Positions 42,068 to 50,552 of a DNA stretch of 64,000 nt are shown piece after piece. Both the position numbers and the translations under genes were made by a program. The stretch is taken from contig NZ_JADBGF010000001.1 in NCBI RefSeq assembly GCF_014873495.1, forward strand, positions 8,370,001-8,434,000, given 5' to 3'. Within the stretch, counting starts at the first letter, position 1. Every line of letters begins with the position of its first letter. The notes under the pieces are model-generated. The model had not been told where the DNA came from. It made no database searches and saw only the letters and a list, made by a program, of their open reading frames with translations. This DNA comes from Streptomyces stelliscabiei (lineage in GTDB: Bacteria; Actinomycetota; Actinomycetes; Streptomycetales; Streptomycetaceae).

Positions 42068-43256
42068 GACCCTCGGAGCATCGAACGGCCGCGCGACGGA
42101 CCGGGTGAAGGACGCCACGAAGAGCAATCCGCTCAGCGAGGTGGTGCACGGCGAGGCCGTCGACCGCCTCAAGGAGGAGGCCCGGGAGTACCTGGCCGCC
42201 CAGGCCCAGCGGATCCTGGTCGGCGCCGGGCGCAAACTCGGCGAGACCACCGGCAAGCTCAACGACATCGCCGAGGGCAACAGCCCCGGCTTCGCCCAGC
42301 TCGCCCTCGACGGCGGCCGCAAGCTCGCCGAGGGCAAGGGGCCACTGCGCACCGCCCTGGAGGTGGGCGCGGGCCGCGCCAAGGACAACGTGCTCGGCGC
42401 GCTGAAGAACCTCGGCGGCGGCAAGGGCAAGCGCAAGGGCGGCTCGGGCAACAAGCCCACGGTGATCATCGAGTCCATCGACGTCGGGGTGCCGGTGCGC
42501 ACCGCGTACGACCAGTGGACCCAGTTCCAGAGCTTCAGCACCTTCGCCAAGGGTGTGAAGAGTGCGAGCCAGGCCGACGAGACGCACTCCGACTGGCAGA
42601 TGAAGATCTTCTGGTCCAGCCGGAGCTGGAAGGCCCACACCACCGAACAGGTGCCCGACCAGCGGATCACCTGGACGTCGGAGGGCGCCAAGGGCACCAC
42701 GAAGGGCGCCGTCACCTTCCACTCGCTGGGGGACAACCTCACCCGGGTGCTGCTGGTCCTGGAGTACTACCCGAAGGGTCTCTTCGAGAAGACCGGCAAC
42801 ATCTGGCGCGCCCAGGGCCGCCGGGCCCGGCTCGACCTCAAGAACTTCGCCCGCTTCATCACCCTCCGTGGTGAGGCCGAGGACGGCTGGCGCGGCGAGA
42901 TCCGCGACGGCGAGGTCACCGTCAGTCACGAGGACGCCCTCGCGGAGGAGGAGCGGGACCAGCAGGACGACGAGGGGCCGGAGGACGAGTACGCGGACGA
43001 CGAGCCGGAGCCGGACGAGGACGAGCCCCGCGACCTCGACGAGACGGACGAGGTCGACGAGCCGGACGAGACCGACGAGACCGCGGAGTACGACGAGGAG
43101 GACGACGAGGGCGAGCCGGAGGACGCGGACGAGGTCCCCGAGGACGAGTACGAGGACGTTCCCGAGGCGGAGGACGACGCCGAGGAGGACATCGAGGAGG
43201 AACCGTACGAGGATGAGGTCGAGGAACCGGCCCCCGCGGGCAGGGGCCGTCGATGA
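42060..43256 (+). CDS. gvpZ: GvpZ, SRPBCC-type gas vesicle cluster protein with acidic tail
   Basis: A 398-aa protein. The first 130 residues are helical and basic; residues about 138-290 (IIESIDVGVPVRTAYDQWTQF, then LEYYPKGLFEKTGNIW) have a cyclase/SRPBCC ligand-binding fold. The last 100 residues are almost all Asp and Glu with few other residues. This tail is the opposite of the GvpY tail. GvpZ belongs to the Streptomyces cluster; its exact role is not known. Overlaps both neighbours. Confidence 0.8.
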   Translation: MTETLGASNGRATDRVKDATKSNPLSEVVHGEAVDRLKEEAREYLAAQAQRILVGAGRKLGETTGKLNDIAEGNSPGFAQLALDGGRKLAEGKGPLRTALEVGAGRAKDNVLGALKNLGGGKGKRKGGSGNKPTVIIESIDVGVPVRTAYDQWTQFQSFSTFAKGVKSASQADETHSDWQMKIFWSSRSWKAHTTEQVPDQRITWTSEGAKGTTKGAVTFHSLGDNLTRVLLVLEYYPKGLFEKTGNIWRAQGRRARLDLKNFARFITLRGEAEDGWRGEIRDGEVTVSHEDALAEEERDQQDDEGPEDEYADDEPEPDEDEPRDLDETDEVDEPDETDETAEYDEEDDEGEPEDADEVPEDEYEDVPEAEDDAEEDIEEEPYEDEVEEPAPAGRGRR

Positions 43257-43621
43257 CGTTCCCGAGCCGGGTACCGGAGCCGTACGGTCAGAGCGGCGCG
43301 AGCGCCAATCTGGCCGACATCCTGGAGCGTGTACTCGACAAAGGTGTGGTGATCGCGGGTGACATCCGCATCAACCTGCTCGACATCGAACTGCTCACCA
43401 TCAAGCTGCGCCTGATCGTCGCCTCCGTCGACAAGGCCAAGGAGATGGGGATCGACTGGTGGGAGTCCGACCCGGCGCTGTCGTCCAACGCCCGCCGCGA
43501 CGAACTCTCCCGAGAGAACGCCGAGTTGCGCGCCCGGCTCGCGGAGCTGGACGAGGGCGGGTACCGGCGGGAGCCGGAGCCGGCCGTCGAGCGCGGCCGC
43601 GCCAGAGAGGAGCCCACATGA
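43253..43621 (+). CDS. gvpJ: Gas vesicle protein GvpJ
   Basis: A 122-aa GvpA-family protein. The core NLADILERVLDKGVVIAGDI with DIELLTIKLRLIVASVDKAK matches the shell-like fold of GvpJ, which caps or nucleates the cone ends. The C-terminal helix (residues 75-120) is charged. Overlaps gvpZ (ATGA) and gvpL. Confidence 0.92.
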   Translation: MTFPSRVPEPYGQSGASANLADILERVLDKGVVIAGDIRINLLDIELLTIKLRLIVASVDKAKEMGIDWWESDPALSSNARRDELSRENAELRARLAELDEGGYRREPEPAVERGRAREEPT

Positions 43622-44394
43622 CCGGTCTGCGGTACGTGTACGCCGTCTGCCGCCCCTTCGACGCGGCGCTCCAGTCCCAGCTCACCGGGGTCGCGGGCGC
43701 GCCGCCCCGGCAACTGCGCCACCGCGACCTGATCGCCGTCGTCAGCGAGGTGCCCGAGAGCGATTTCGCGGAGCAGCCGCTGCGCGCCCATCTGGAGGAC
43801 CTGGACTGGCTGACCGAGACCGCCCGTGCGCACCAGAGCGTGATCGACGCCCTCACGGTCGTCACCACGCCCCTGCCGCTCCGGCTCGGCACCGTCTTCC
43901 GCGACGACAGCGGCGTCCGGGTCATGCTGGAGGCCCGCGAGGCGGGCTTCCGGCGGACCCTGGACCGGCTGGCGGGCCGCGTGGAGTGGGGCGTGAAGGT
44001 GTACGCGGAGTCCGAGGAGCAGGAGCGGCCCCAGGAGCCCGCGAAGGTCTCCAGCGGGCGCGACTATCTGCGGCAGCGGCGGCGCAGTCACCGGGCCCAC
44101 GAGGAGATGTGGGAGAACGCCGACCGGTTCGCGCGCGCCCTGCACGGCACCCTCTCGGCCTTCGCCGAGGACACCCGGCTGCACGCCCCGCAGAATTCCG
44201 CGCTCTCCGGCGCTCCGGGACGCAATGTGCTGAACGCGGCCTATCTGGTGCCGCGCGCCCATTCCGAGGAGTTCGTGGAACTCGTGGACCGCACGAAGGG
44301 CGAGGAACCGGGACTGCGGGTGGAACTCACCGGGCCGTGGGCGGCCTATTCCTTCAGCGGAGAGAGCGCGGAGAACCCGGAGGACACCCCGTGA
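43618..44394 (+). CDS. gvpL: Gas vesicle protein GvpL
   Basis: A 258-aa GvpF/L family protein. It starts MTGLRYVYAVCRPFDAALQ, has PLPLRLGTVFRDD, VEWGVKVYAE, and ends with GPWAAYSFSGE, the C-terminal family motif. It is a paralogue of the gvpF gene at 40327, and both are normally present in Streptomyces clusters. Cotranslated with gvpJ (ATGA) and gvpS (GTGA). Confidence 0.92.
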   Translation: MTGLRYVYAVCRPFDAALQSQLTGVAGAPPRQLRHRDLIAVVSEVPESDFAEQPLRAHLEDLDWLTETARAHQSVIDALTVVTTPLPLRLGTVFRDDSGVRVMLEAREAGFRRTLDRLAGRVEWGVKVYAESEEQERPQEPAKVSSGRDYLRQRRRSHRAHEEMWENADRFARALHGTLSAFAEDTRLHAPQNSALSGAPGRNVLNAAYLVPRAHSEEFVELVDRTKGEEPGLRVELTGPWAAYSFSGESAENPEDTP

Positions 44395-44579
44395 CCGTGA
44401 TCGAACGCCGTGAGGTGGCCCTGGTGGACCTCCTCGACCGGCTGCTCGCCGGCGGGGTCGTGATCACCGGCGACCTCACTCTGCGCATCGCGGACGTCGA
44501 TCTCGTCCGCATCGACCTGAACGCACTGATCAGCTCCGTGAACGAGCAGGTTCCCTCACCCTGGGGAGGCATCGAGTGA
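44391..44579 (+). CDS. gvpS: Gas vesicle protein GvpS
   Basis: A 62-aa GvpA-family protein starting at GTG 44391. It has the core LVDLLDRLLAGGVVITGDLT and VDLVRIDLNALISSV but no tail. GvpS is the minor shell-like protein of several bacterial clusters and is probably at the tips or junctions. Overlaps gvpL and gvpK by 4 nt each. Confidence 0.88.
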   Translation: MTVIERREVALVDLLDRLLAGGVVITGDLTLRIADVDLVRIDLNALISSVNEQVPSPWGGIE

Positions 44580-44857
44580 CCGGCCGCAACCGCGTCGAAC
44601 TGGAGCCCGACACGGTGGAGAGGGACCTGGTCAAGCTGGTCCTGACCGTCGTCGAACTGCTCCGTCAGCTCATGGAGCGGCAGGCGCTGCGCCGCTTCGA
44701 CACCGGGGAGCTGTCGGAGGACCAGGAGGAGCGGATCGGGCTCACGCTGATGCTGCTCGACGACCGGATGACCGAGCTGCGCGAGCGCTACGGTCTGCGG
44801 CCCGAGGACCTCAATCTGGACCTCGGGCCGCTCGGACCGTTGCTCCCGCGGGAATGA
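44576..44857 (+). CDS. gvpK: Gas vesicle protein GvpK
   Basis: A 93-aa protein starting at GTG 44576. It carries the GvpK motif LVKLVLTVVELLRQLMERQA with RRFDTGELSEDQEERIG and a helical end. GvpK is an essential accessory protein in most clusters. It is the last gene of the ten-gene array and is followed by convergent genes on the minus strand. Confidence 0.9.
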   Translation: MTGRNRVELEPDTVERDLVKLVLTVVELLRQLMERQALRRFDTGELSEDQEERIGLTLMLLDDRMTELRERYGLRPEDLNLDLGPLGPLLPRE

Positions 44858-44885
44858 ACGGAGCGTCGCCCCCGCGGGGATGAAA

Positions 44886-45056
44886 TCACCACCTGTACCA
44901 GCGTCCCCTTCCTCCGGAGGCGGACGTGCCGCGCACCAGGAATCCGAGGAGCCACAGCACCAGAACGACCAGTGCGACGTACCAGAGAACCTCGACCGCG
45001 AATCCGGCGCCGAAAAGAATCAGCACCAGAAGCAGTACCAGCAGGATGGGGACCAT
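44886..45056 (-). CDS. Small hydrophobic membrane protein
   Basis: A 56-aa protein with one or two membrane helices (residues about 2-20 and 22-40, rich in Leu and Val) and a short basic, Gly-rich end (GGRGRWYRW). AGGAGG lies before ATG 45056. Such single-helix-pair proteins are found as small stress-associated proteins in Streptomyces. It is convergent with gvpK. The function is unknown. Confidence 0.7.
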   Translation of the reverse strand: MVPILLVLLLVLILFGAGFAVEVLWYVALVVLVLWLLGFLVRGTSASGGRGRWYRW

Positions 45057-45099
45057 TTCGCGAACCTCCTGCTGGTTCGAGTTTCCTGAATGTTGCTTT

Positions 45100-45921
45100 T
45101 CAGGCCGTTTTGCGGCAGAGAATCTCTCCGTGGAGCACGGCGAACCAGCCGTCCTCCCGCCGGCCCCATTCCCGCCAGGCCGATTCGATCGCGCGGAGCC
45201 GCTCCCGCGTGGCGTGACCGCCCTCCGTAGCCCGTTCGGCGTACGTGGAGGCGACCGTGCGGTCCGCCCACAGTCCGCTCCACCAGGCCCGCTCGTCCGG
45301 CGTGGCGTAGGTCCAGGTGGCGGAGCCGGCCGTGATGTCGGTGAGCCCGGCGCGCAGGGCCCAGGACTTCAGCCGGCGCCCCGCGTCGGGCTCACCGCCG
45401 TTGGCCCGGGCCACCCTGCGGTACAGGTCCAGCCAGTCGTCCATGCCGGGGGACGCCGGGAACCAGGTCATCGCCGCGTAGTCGGAGTCACGGACCGCGA
45501 TCAGGCCGCCCGGCCTGGTCACCCGTCGCATCTCGCGCAGCGCCTGCACCGGATCGCCGACGTGCTGGAGCACCTGGTGGGCGTGGACCACGCAGAAGGT
45601 GTCGTCCGGGTAGTCCAGTGCGTGGACGTCCGCCACCGCGAAGTCCACGTTGTCAAGGCCGCGTGCGGCGGCCGTGGCGCGGGCCTGCTCCAGAATCCCG
45701 GGGGCGTGATCGACGCCGGTGACCCGCCCTTCAGGGACCAGGGCGGCCAGGTCCGCGGTGATGGTGCCCGGACCGCAGCCGATGTCCAGGATCGTCATGT
45801 GGGGCTTCAGCGAACCGAGGAGATAGGCCGCCGAGTTGGCGGCGGTCCGCCAGGTGTGAGAGCGCAGCACCGACTCATGGTGTCCGTGCGTGTAGACGGC
45901 GGTCTCCCGTGCCTTCGACAT
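45100..45921 (-). CDS. SAM-dependent methyltransferase
   Basis: A 273-aa protein. Motif I TILDIGCGPGTITADLAAL (residues about 43-61), motif II GVDHAPGILEQARA, a VADVHALD segment and HVGDPVQALREMRRVTRPGG are typical of type 11 methyltransferases of small molecules. The gene stands alone on the minus strand with a short leader. The substrate is not recognisable. Confidence 0.85.
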   Translation of the reverse strand: MSKARETAVYTHGHHESVLRSHTWRTAANSAAYLLGSLKPHMTILDIGCGPGTITADLAALVPEGRVTGVDHAPGILEQARATAAARGLDNVDFAVADVHALDYPDDTFCVVHAHQVLQHVGDPVQALREMRRVTRPGGLIAVRDSDYAAMTWFPASPGMDDWLDLYRRVARANGGEPDAGRRLKSWALRAGLTDITAGSATWTYATPDERAWWSGLWADRTVASTYAERATEGGHATRERLRAIESAWREWGRREDGWFAVLHGEILCRKTA

Positions 45922-46033
45922 GGCCGTTCCCCTTCCACGAGGTCCGTGAGGTCCACGAGTTCGTGCTCGAACGGTACGCGACCGTGCCGAATATTGAGAC
46001 CGCCGTCTTGAATTGTGGACGCATCCCGCTGGG

Positions 46034-47527
46034 TCAGCGCATCGGCACCGGCCGGTAGACCGTCAGCGCCTCCGGCAGCTTCCGGAGCGTCAAATCCCCT
46101 TGCGCCTCGGTGACTTCGCCGTCGTACGCGAGCAGGGTGCCCGGCGCGATGCCGTCCACCCGGAGCCTTCGGACGCGGACCGCCGCGTGGGCCGGGGTGC
46201 GCGTCAGCGGGCCGGCGAGGGCCGCGGCCAGCAGCCGCAGGGCCGGGCGGCGGCCGCCGTGCACGACCCGGACGTCCAGCAGGCCGTCGGCCAGATCGAA
46301 ACGCCGGGCCGGCGCGAGGCCCAGCCGGTGGTACGTGCCGTTGCCCGCGAACAGCAGCCAGATCGGGCGCGGCCGGCCCTCGAAGGTGGCCTGGAGCGGA
46401 TGGCGGTCGGCGCGCAGGACCCGCAGGGCCGCGATCACCCCCGCCGGCCAGCCGCCGACCGCCTTCTCCCAGCGTTCGCGCTCTCGCACCAGCTCGGGGT
46501 AGACCCCCAGGCTGAAGGTGTTGACGAAGTGGCCCTCCGTGTCACCGCTCCTGAAGTGTCCGAGGTCCACCCGGACGGCCTCGCCCTGGCGCACCGCGCG
46601 GCCCAGGTCCCGCACGTCCTCCACACCCAGGTCGAACGCGAAGTGGTTGAGCGTGCCGCCCGGGAGTACGGCGAGGGGGAGGCCGTGACGCAGGGCCACC
46701 TCGGCGGCGGCGTTCACCGTGCCGTCGCCGCCGCACACGCCGAGGACGCGCGCGTGGGCCGCGGCCTTCTCCAACTCGGCCCGCACGTCCTGCGGTTCGC
46801 ACTCCACGGTCTCGGCGCCGGGCAGCACGTCCCGCAGCACGCGCACCCGGTCCGAGGTCCCCGAGGCCCGGTTGGCGACCACGACCAGGCCGTCCCCGTC
46901 AGGCAGCGCGGGCGCGTCCACGTACGGACGGCCGGGCGGCGGGAGCTGGTCGCGGGTCGGCACCATGCCCCGTACGGCGTAGGCGGCGCCCACGCCCAGG
47001 GCGGCGCCCACCAGGACGTCGCTCGGGAAGTGCACGCCCGTGTACACGCGGGACAGCGCCACGGCCGTCGCCAGGGGTGCCACCGCCGCGCCCCAGCCGC
47101 GCGACTCCAGGGCGACGCCGGCCGCGAAGGCGGCGGCGGAGGCGGAGTGGCCCGACGGGAAGGACGTGGTGATCGGCTGCCGCTTCAGCTGCCGGGTCAG
47201 CGGGACGTTGTCCAGCACCGGGCGGGGGCGGCGGACGGTCCGCTTGCCGAGCGTGTTGATCGTCGCCGAGGCGAGTGCGAGCGAGGCCACGCCCCGCACC
47301 GCTGCCCGGCGGGCCCTCGGACTCCGGGTCGCCGCGATCGCCGCCGCCGTGGCGAACCACAGCACACCGTGGTTCGCGGCGCGGCTGAGCTTCGGCAGGA
47401 GGGGGTGCGCGCCCGGCCAGTCGCGGGTCGCCACCGCGTTGAACAGGCGGCTGTCGGCGGCGAGGAAACGGTCGCGGAGGATGTGGTGGCCCGGGGGGCG
47501 GACGGTGAGGTCGACGTCTGGGGTCAT
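46034..47527 (-). CDS. PAP2 phosphatase fused to a diacylglycerol-kinase-type domain
   Basis: A 497-aa protein. The N-terminal part has the PAP2 motifs KRTVRRPRP, PSGHSASAA and SRVYTGVHFPSDVLVGA. The C-terminal half has the lipid kinase signature GGDGTVNAAAEVAL and a NTFSLGVYPEL region. The fusion should remove a phosphate from, and add one to, lipids at the membrane. The start is ATG 47527; an ATG at 47545 (MGYPWSM) is equally possible, since neither has a convincing ribosome site. Divergent from the ABC-F gene. Confidence 0.85.
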   Translation of the reverse strand: MTPDVDLTVRPPGHHILRDRFLAADSRLFNAVATRDWPGAHPLLPKLSRAANHGVLWFATAAAIAATRSPRARRAAVRGVASLALASATINTLGKRTVRRPRPVLDNVPLTRQLKRQPITTSFPSGHSASAAAFAAGVALESRGWGAAVAPLATAVALSRVYTGVHFPSDVLVGAALGVGAAYAVRGMVPTRDQLPPPGRPYVDAPALPDGDGLVVVANRASGTSDRVRVLRDVLPGAETVECEPQDVRAELEKAAAHARVLGVCGGDGTVNAAAEVALRHGLPLAVLPGGTLNHFAFDLGVEDVRDLGRAVRQGEAVRVDLGHFRSGDTEGHFVNTFSLGVYPELVRERERWEKAVGGWPAGVIAALRVLRADRHPLQATFEGRPRPIWLLFAGNGTYHRLGLAPARRFDLADGLLDVRVVHGGRRPALRLLAAALAGPLTRTPAHAAVRVRRLRVDGIAPGTLLAYDGEVTEAQGDLTLRKLPEALTVYRPVPMR

Positions 47528-47690
47528 GCTCCACGGGTACCCCATGCGTGCGGAAGCGTGTCGGGCGGGGTGGGATCGGCGGCAGGGGGCGAATCCACCG
47601 GGGGCAGGTCCGGGCAGGTCGGGGCAGGTCGGGCCGGTGTGCGGGAAATGGATTTGCCCGCTCGTTCCCCCGGCTCGGACAATGCGCCCC

Positions 47691-49310
47691 ATGGGACATC
47701 TCGAAGCCGCTCATCTGGAGTACTACCTGCCGGACGGGAGGGCTCTGCTCGGGGACGTGTCCTTTCGGGTGGGGGAGGGGGCCGTCGTCGCGCTCGTCGG
47801 GCCCAACGGCGCCGGCAAGACGACCCTGCTGCGGCTGATCTCCGGGGAGCTGAAGCCGCACGGTGGGTCGGTGACCGTGTCCGGGGGGCTCGGGGTGATG
47901 CGGCAGTTCGTGGGGTCCGTGCGGGACGAGTCGACCGTGCGCGACCTGCTCGTGTCGGTGTCACAGCCGAGGATCAGGGAGGCCGCGAAGGCGGTCGACG
48001 CCGCCGAGCACGGGATCATGACCGTGGACGACGAGGCGGCCCAGATGAAGTACGCGCAGGCCCTGTCCGACTGGGCCGAGGCGCGCGGCTACGAGGCGGA
48101 GACGCTGTGGGACATCTGCACCACGGCCGCGCTCGGGGTGCCGTACGAGAAGGCGCAGTGGCGGCAGGTGCGCACGCTCTCCGGCGGTGAGCAGAAGCGG
48201 CTCGTGCTGGAGGCGCTCCTGCGCGGCACCGACCAGGTGCTCCTGCTCGACGAGCCCGACAACTACCTCGACGTGCCCGGCAAGCGCTGGCTGGAGGAGC
48301 GGCTCGCGGAGACCCGCAAGACCGTGCTCTTCGTGTCGCACGACCGGGAGCTGCTGTCCCGCTCCGCCGAGAAGATCGTGAGCGTGGAGCCGGGACCGGC
48401 CGGCGCGGACGCCTGGGTGCACGGCGGCGGGTTCGCCACGTACCACGAGGCGCGGTCGCGGCGTTTCGAGCGTTTCGAGGAGCTGCGCAGGCGCTGGGAC
48501 GAGAAGCACGCCCAGTTGAAGAAACTGGTGCTGACTCTCCGTCAGATCGCCGAGAACAGCCCGGACATGGCCTCGCGCTACCGGGCGGCCCAGACCCGGC
48601 TGCGCAAGTACGAGGAGGCCGGGCCGCCCCCGGAGCCGCCGCGCGAGCAGGACATCACGATGCGGCTCAAGGGCGGGCGCACCGGCGTGCGGGCGGTCAC
48701 CTGCGAGGCGCTGGAACTGACCGGGCTGATGAAACCCTTCGACCTGGAGGTCTTCTACGGCGAACGGGTCGCCGTCCTCGGCTCCAACGGGTCGGGCAAG
48801 TCCCACTTCCTGCGGCTGCTCGCCGGCGGCGACGTGGCCCACACGGGGGTGTGGAGGCTCGGCGCCCGGGTCGTGCCGGGGCACTTCGCGCAGACGCACG
48901 CCCATCCGGAGCTGGAGGGGCGGACGCTGCTCGACATCCTGTGGAAGGAGCACGCCCAGGACCGGGGCGCGGCGATGTCCCGGCTGCGCCGGTACGAGCT
49001 GACCGGACAGGCCGAGCAGTCCTTCGACCGGCTCTCCGGCGGCCAGCAGGCCCGCTTCCAGATCCTGCTCCTGGAGCTTCAGGGCGTCACCGCTCTCCTC
49101 CTCGACGAGCCCACCGACAACCTCGACCTGGAGTCGGCGGAGGCCCTGCAGGAGGGCCTGGAGGCCTTCGAGGGCACCGTCCTGGCGGTCACCCACGACC
49201 GCTGGTTCGCTCGTTCGTTCGATCGCTATCTGGTCTTCGGCTCCGACGGCCGCGTACGGGAGACACCGGAACCCGTCTGGGACGAGCGGCGCGTGGAGCG
49301 CGCCCGCTAG
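47691..49310 (+). CDS. ABC-F family ATPase
   Basis: A 539-aa soluble protein with two nucleotide-binding domains: Walker A GPNGAGKT and GSNGSGKS, signatures LSGGEQKR and LSGGQQAR, Walker B VLLLDEPDNYLD and ALLLDEPTDNLD. There is no membrane domain. ABC-F proteins act on the ribosome, as translation factors or antibiotic protection proteins. The inter-domain linker (residues about 240-330) is medium length, with a positively charged helix. No antibiotic cluster is near, so a general translation role is likely. Confidence 0.9.
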   Translation: MGHLEAAHLEYYLPDGRALLGDVSFRVGEGAVVALVGPNGAGKTTLLRLISGELKPHGGSVTVSGGLGVMRQFVGSVRDESTVRDLLVSVSQPRIREAAKAVDAAEHGIMTVDDEAAQMKYAQALSDWAEARGYEAETLWDICTTAALGVPYEKAQWRQVRTLSGGEQKRLVLEALLRGTDQVLLLDEPDNYLDVPGKRWLEERLAETRKTVLFVSHDRELLSRSAEKIVSVEPGPAGADAWVHGGGFATYHEARSRRFERFEELRRRWDEKHAQLKKLVLTLRQIAENSPDMASRYRAAQTRLRKYEEAGPPPEPPREQDITMRLKGGRTGVRAVTCEALELTGLMKPFDLEVFYGERVAVLGSNGSGKSHFLRLLAGGDVAHTGVWRLGARVVPGHFAQTHAHPELEGRTLLDILWKEHAQDRGAAMSRLRRYELTGQAEQSFDRLSGGQQARFQILLLELQGVTALLLDEPTDNLDLESAEALQEGLEAFEGTVLAVTHDRWFARSFDRYLVFGSDGRVRETPEPVWDERRVERAR

Positions 49311-49418
49311 CCCCCTCGCCCCCTCGCCCCCCCCCGCGCACGAGGGCCCGGGACCCGGGATCTTCGTACAGTGGAGGGAGGAACGCGAGATCCATGGCTC
49401 CCTCCCGGACACCCGTCG

Positions 49419-49442
49419 GGGTAACGCCCGGCGGACGGGTAC
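49419..49442 (+). promoter_or_regulatory. Sigma-B-like promoter before the DUF6158-type gene
   Basis: GGGT is followed after 14 nt by GGGTAC, fitting GNNT, 14-16 nt, GGGTAC. The start codon is at 49482, which gives a leader of about 33 nt. Only the consensus match supports it. Confidence 0.4.
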
Positions 49443-49481
49443 CCGGACCCCCTGGAGGAAGACGACGATCGGGGTACCACC

Positions 49482-49715
49482 ATGACCGGAGTGCACCCGG
49501 ACCAGCTGGACGACCAGCAGCTGATGAAGGAGCTGGAGTCGATCCACCGCACGCGTCACGACACGCTCCTGCACGGTTCGACCGAGGCGCTGCGCACCCA
49601 CAACGAGCGGATGGCGCAACTGGAGGGCGAGTACCTGCGCCGCCACCCGCGCCGGCCGGTCGTCCCGGGCCGCACCCGCGACGGCGCGCGGGATCGGGGA
49701 CCGGCGGTGCCATGA
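49482..49715 (+). CDS. Small DUF6158-like protein
   Basis: A 77-aa hydrophilic protein beginning MTGVHPDQLDDQQLMKELES. The core ELESIHRTRHDTLLHGSTEALRTHN with MAQLEGEYLRRHPRRPV is a conserved Streptomyces pattern (DUF6158-like, from memory). Its stop overlaps the next gene's ATG (ATGA). It may be a stress-induced small protein, given the sigma-B-like promoter. Confidence 0.75.
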   Translation: MTGVHPDQLDDQQLMKELESIHRTRHDTLLHGSTEALRTHNERMAQLEGEYLRRHPRRPVVPGRTRDGARDRGPAVP

Positions 49716-50332
49716 CACCTGACGCGACCGCGCGTGGCGGCGCCGCGACGCCCGACGCGACCGCGCGAGCGCTGCTGGCCCGGCACGCGCAGGCGCAGGA
49801 CCTGTTCGGCGCGCGCGTCCGCGCCGTGCGCGAGGACCAGTGGGACACGGGTACGCCCTGCGCCGAGCGGTCGGTCCGTGACCTCGTCAACCATCTCGTC
49901 TCGGAGCAGCTGTGGGCGCCGTCTCTGGTACGGGACGGCTGCATGATCGAGGAGGTCGGCGACACCTTCGAGGGGGACCTGCTGGGGCCCGACCCGGCGG
50001 CCTCCTGGGACACGGCCGCGCGTTCCGCGCGGGAGGCGTTCGCCGCGCCCGGCGCGCTCGACCGTACGGTCCACCTGTCCTACGGGGACACGCCGGCGGT
50101 CGCCTACTGCGGGCAGATGGTCGCCGATCTCGTCGTGCACACGTGGGATCTCTCGCGGGCCATCGGGGCCGACGAGCGTCTGCCCGACGCGCTGGTGTCG
50201 TTCACCACGGACGAGATCACGCCGTACGCGGGGGAGCTGGAGAAGACCGGGCTGTTCGAGGCCGCGGTGGCACCGCCGGCGGGGGCCGACGCGCAGACCA
50301 CGCTGCTGTGTCTGCTCGGGCGCAGGCCGTAG
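49712..50332 (+). CDS. TIGR03086-type DinB-like metal-binding protein
   Basis: A 206-aa four-helix-bundle protein. DLVNHLVSEQLW and DLVVHTWDLSRAIGAD hold the His ligands of the TIGR03086/maleylpyruvate-isomerase-like family. The TAR-ALLARHAQAQDLFGARV start is a typical first helix. Members use a thiol cofactor such as mycothiol or have lost activity. Coupled to the DUF6158-like gene. The final 15 residues lack the sterol-carrier extension of some relatives. Confidence 0.8.
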   Translation: MTPDATARGGAATPDATARALLARHAQAQDLFGARVRAVREDQWDTGTPCAERSVRDLVNHLVSEQLWAPSLVRDGCMIEEVGDTFEGDLLGPDPAASWDTAARSAREAFAAPGALDRTVHLSYGDTPAVAYCGQMVADLVVHTWDLSRAIGADERLPDALVSFTTDEITPYAGELEKTGLFEAAVAPPAGADAQTTLLCLLGRRP

Positions 50333-50342
50333 GACGTCCCGC

Positions 50343-50500
50343 CTCGGGCTCGTGCCGTCGCGAGGGAGGGTGCCGCTCGGACTCGTGCCGTCGCGAGGGA
50401 GGGGTGCCGCTCGGGCCGTATCGTCGCGAGGGAGGGGTGCCGCTCGGGCGCGTATCGCTGCGAGGGACGGGTCCGCTCGGGCTCGTGTCGTCGCGTCGCG
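50343..50500. repeat. Tandem repeat of about 34 bp
   Basis: Four full copies and a degenerate fifth of a unit close to CTCGTGCCGTCGCGAGGGAGG followed by GGTGCCGCTCGG follow each other in 50343-50500, with no other gene. Each unit carries a GAGGGAGGGG stretch. The array separates the stop of the DinB-like gene from the end of the convergent catalase gene. The region 50333-50552 has no coding sequence. Confidence 0.65.
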
Positions 50501-50552
50501 CTCGCGGAGGCCGGGTAGCCCTGTCGGACCGCCCGGCCTCCTTCCGCCGCCC

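Noticed and set aside
47691..49310. ABC-F gene as an antibiotic self-resistance gene of a biosynthetic cluster
   Set aside because: No polyketide, peptide or other biosynthetic gene is near, so a general ribosome-associated role is more likely.
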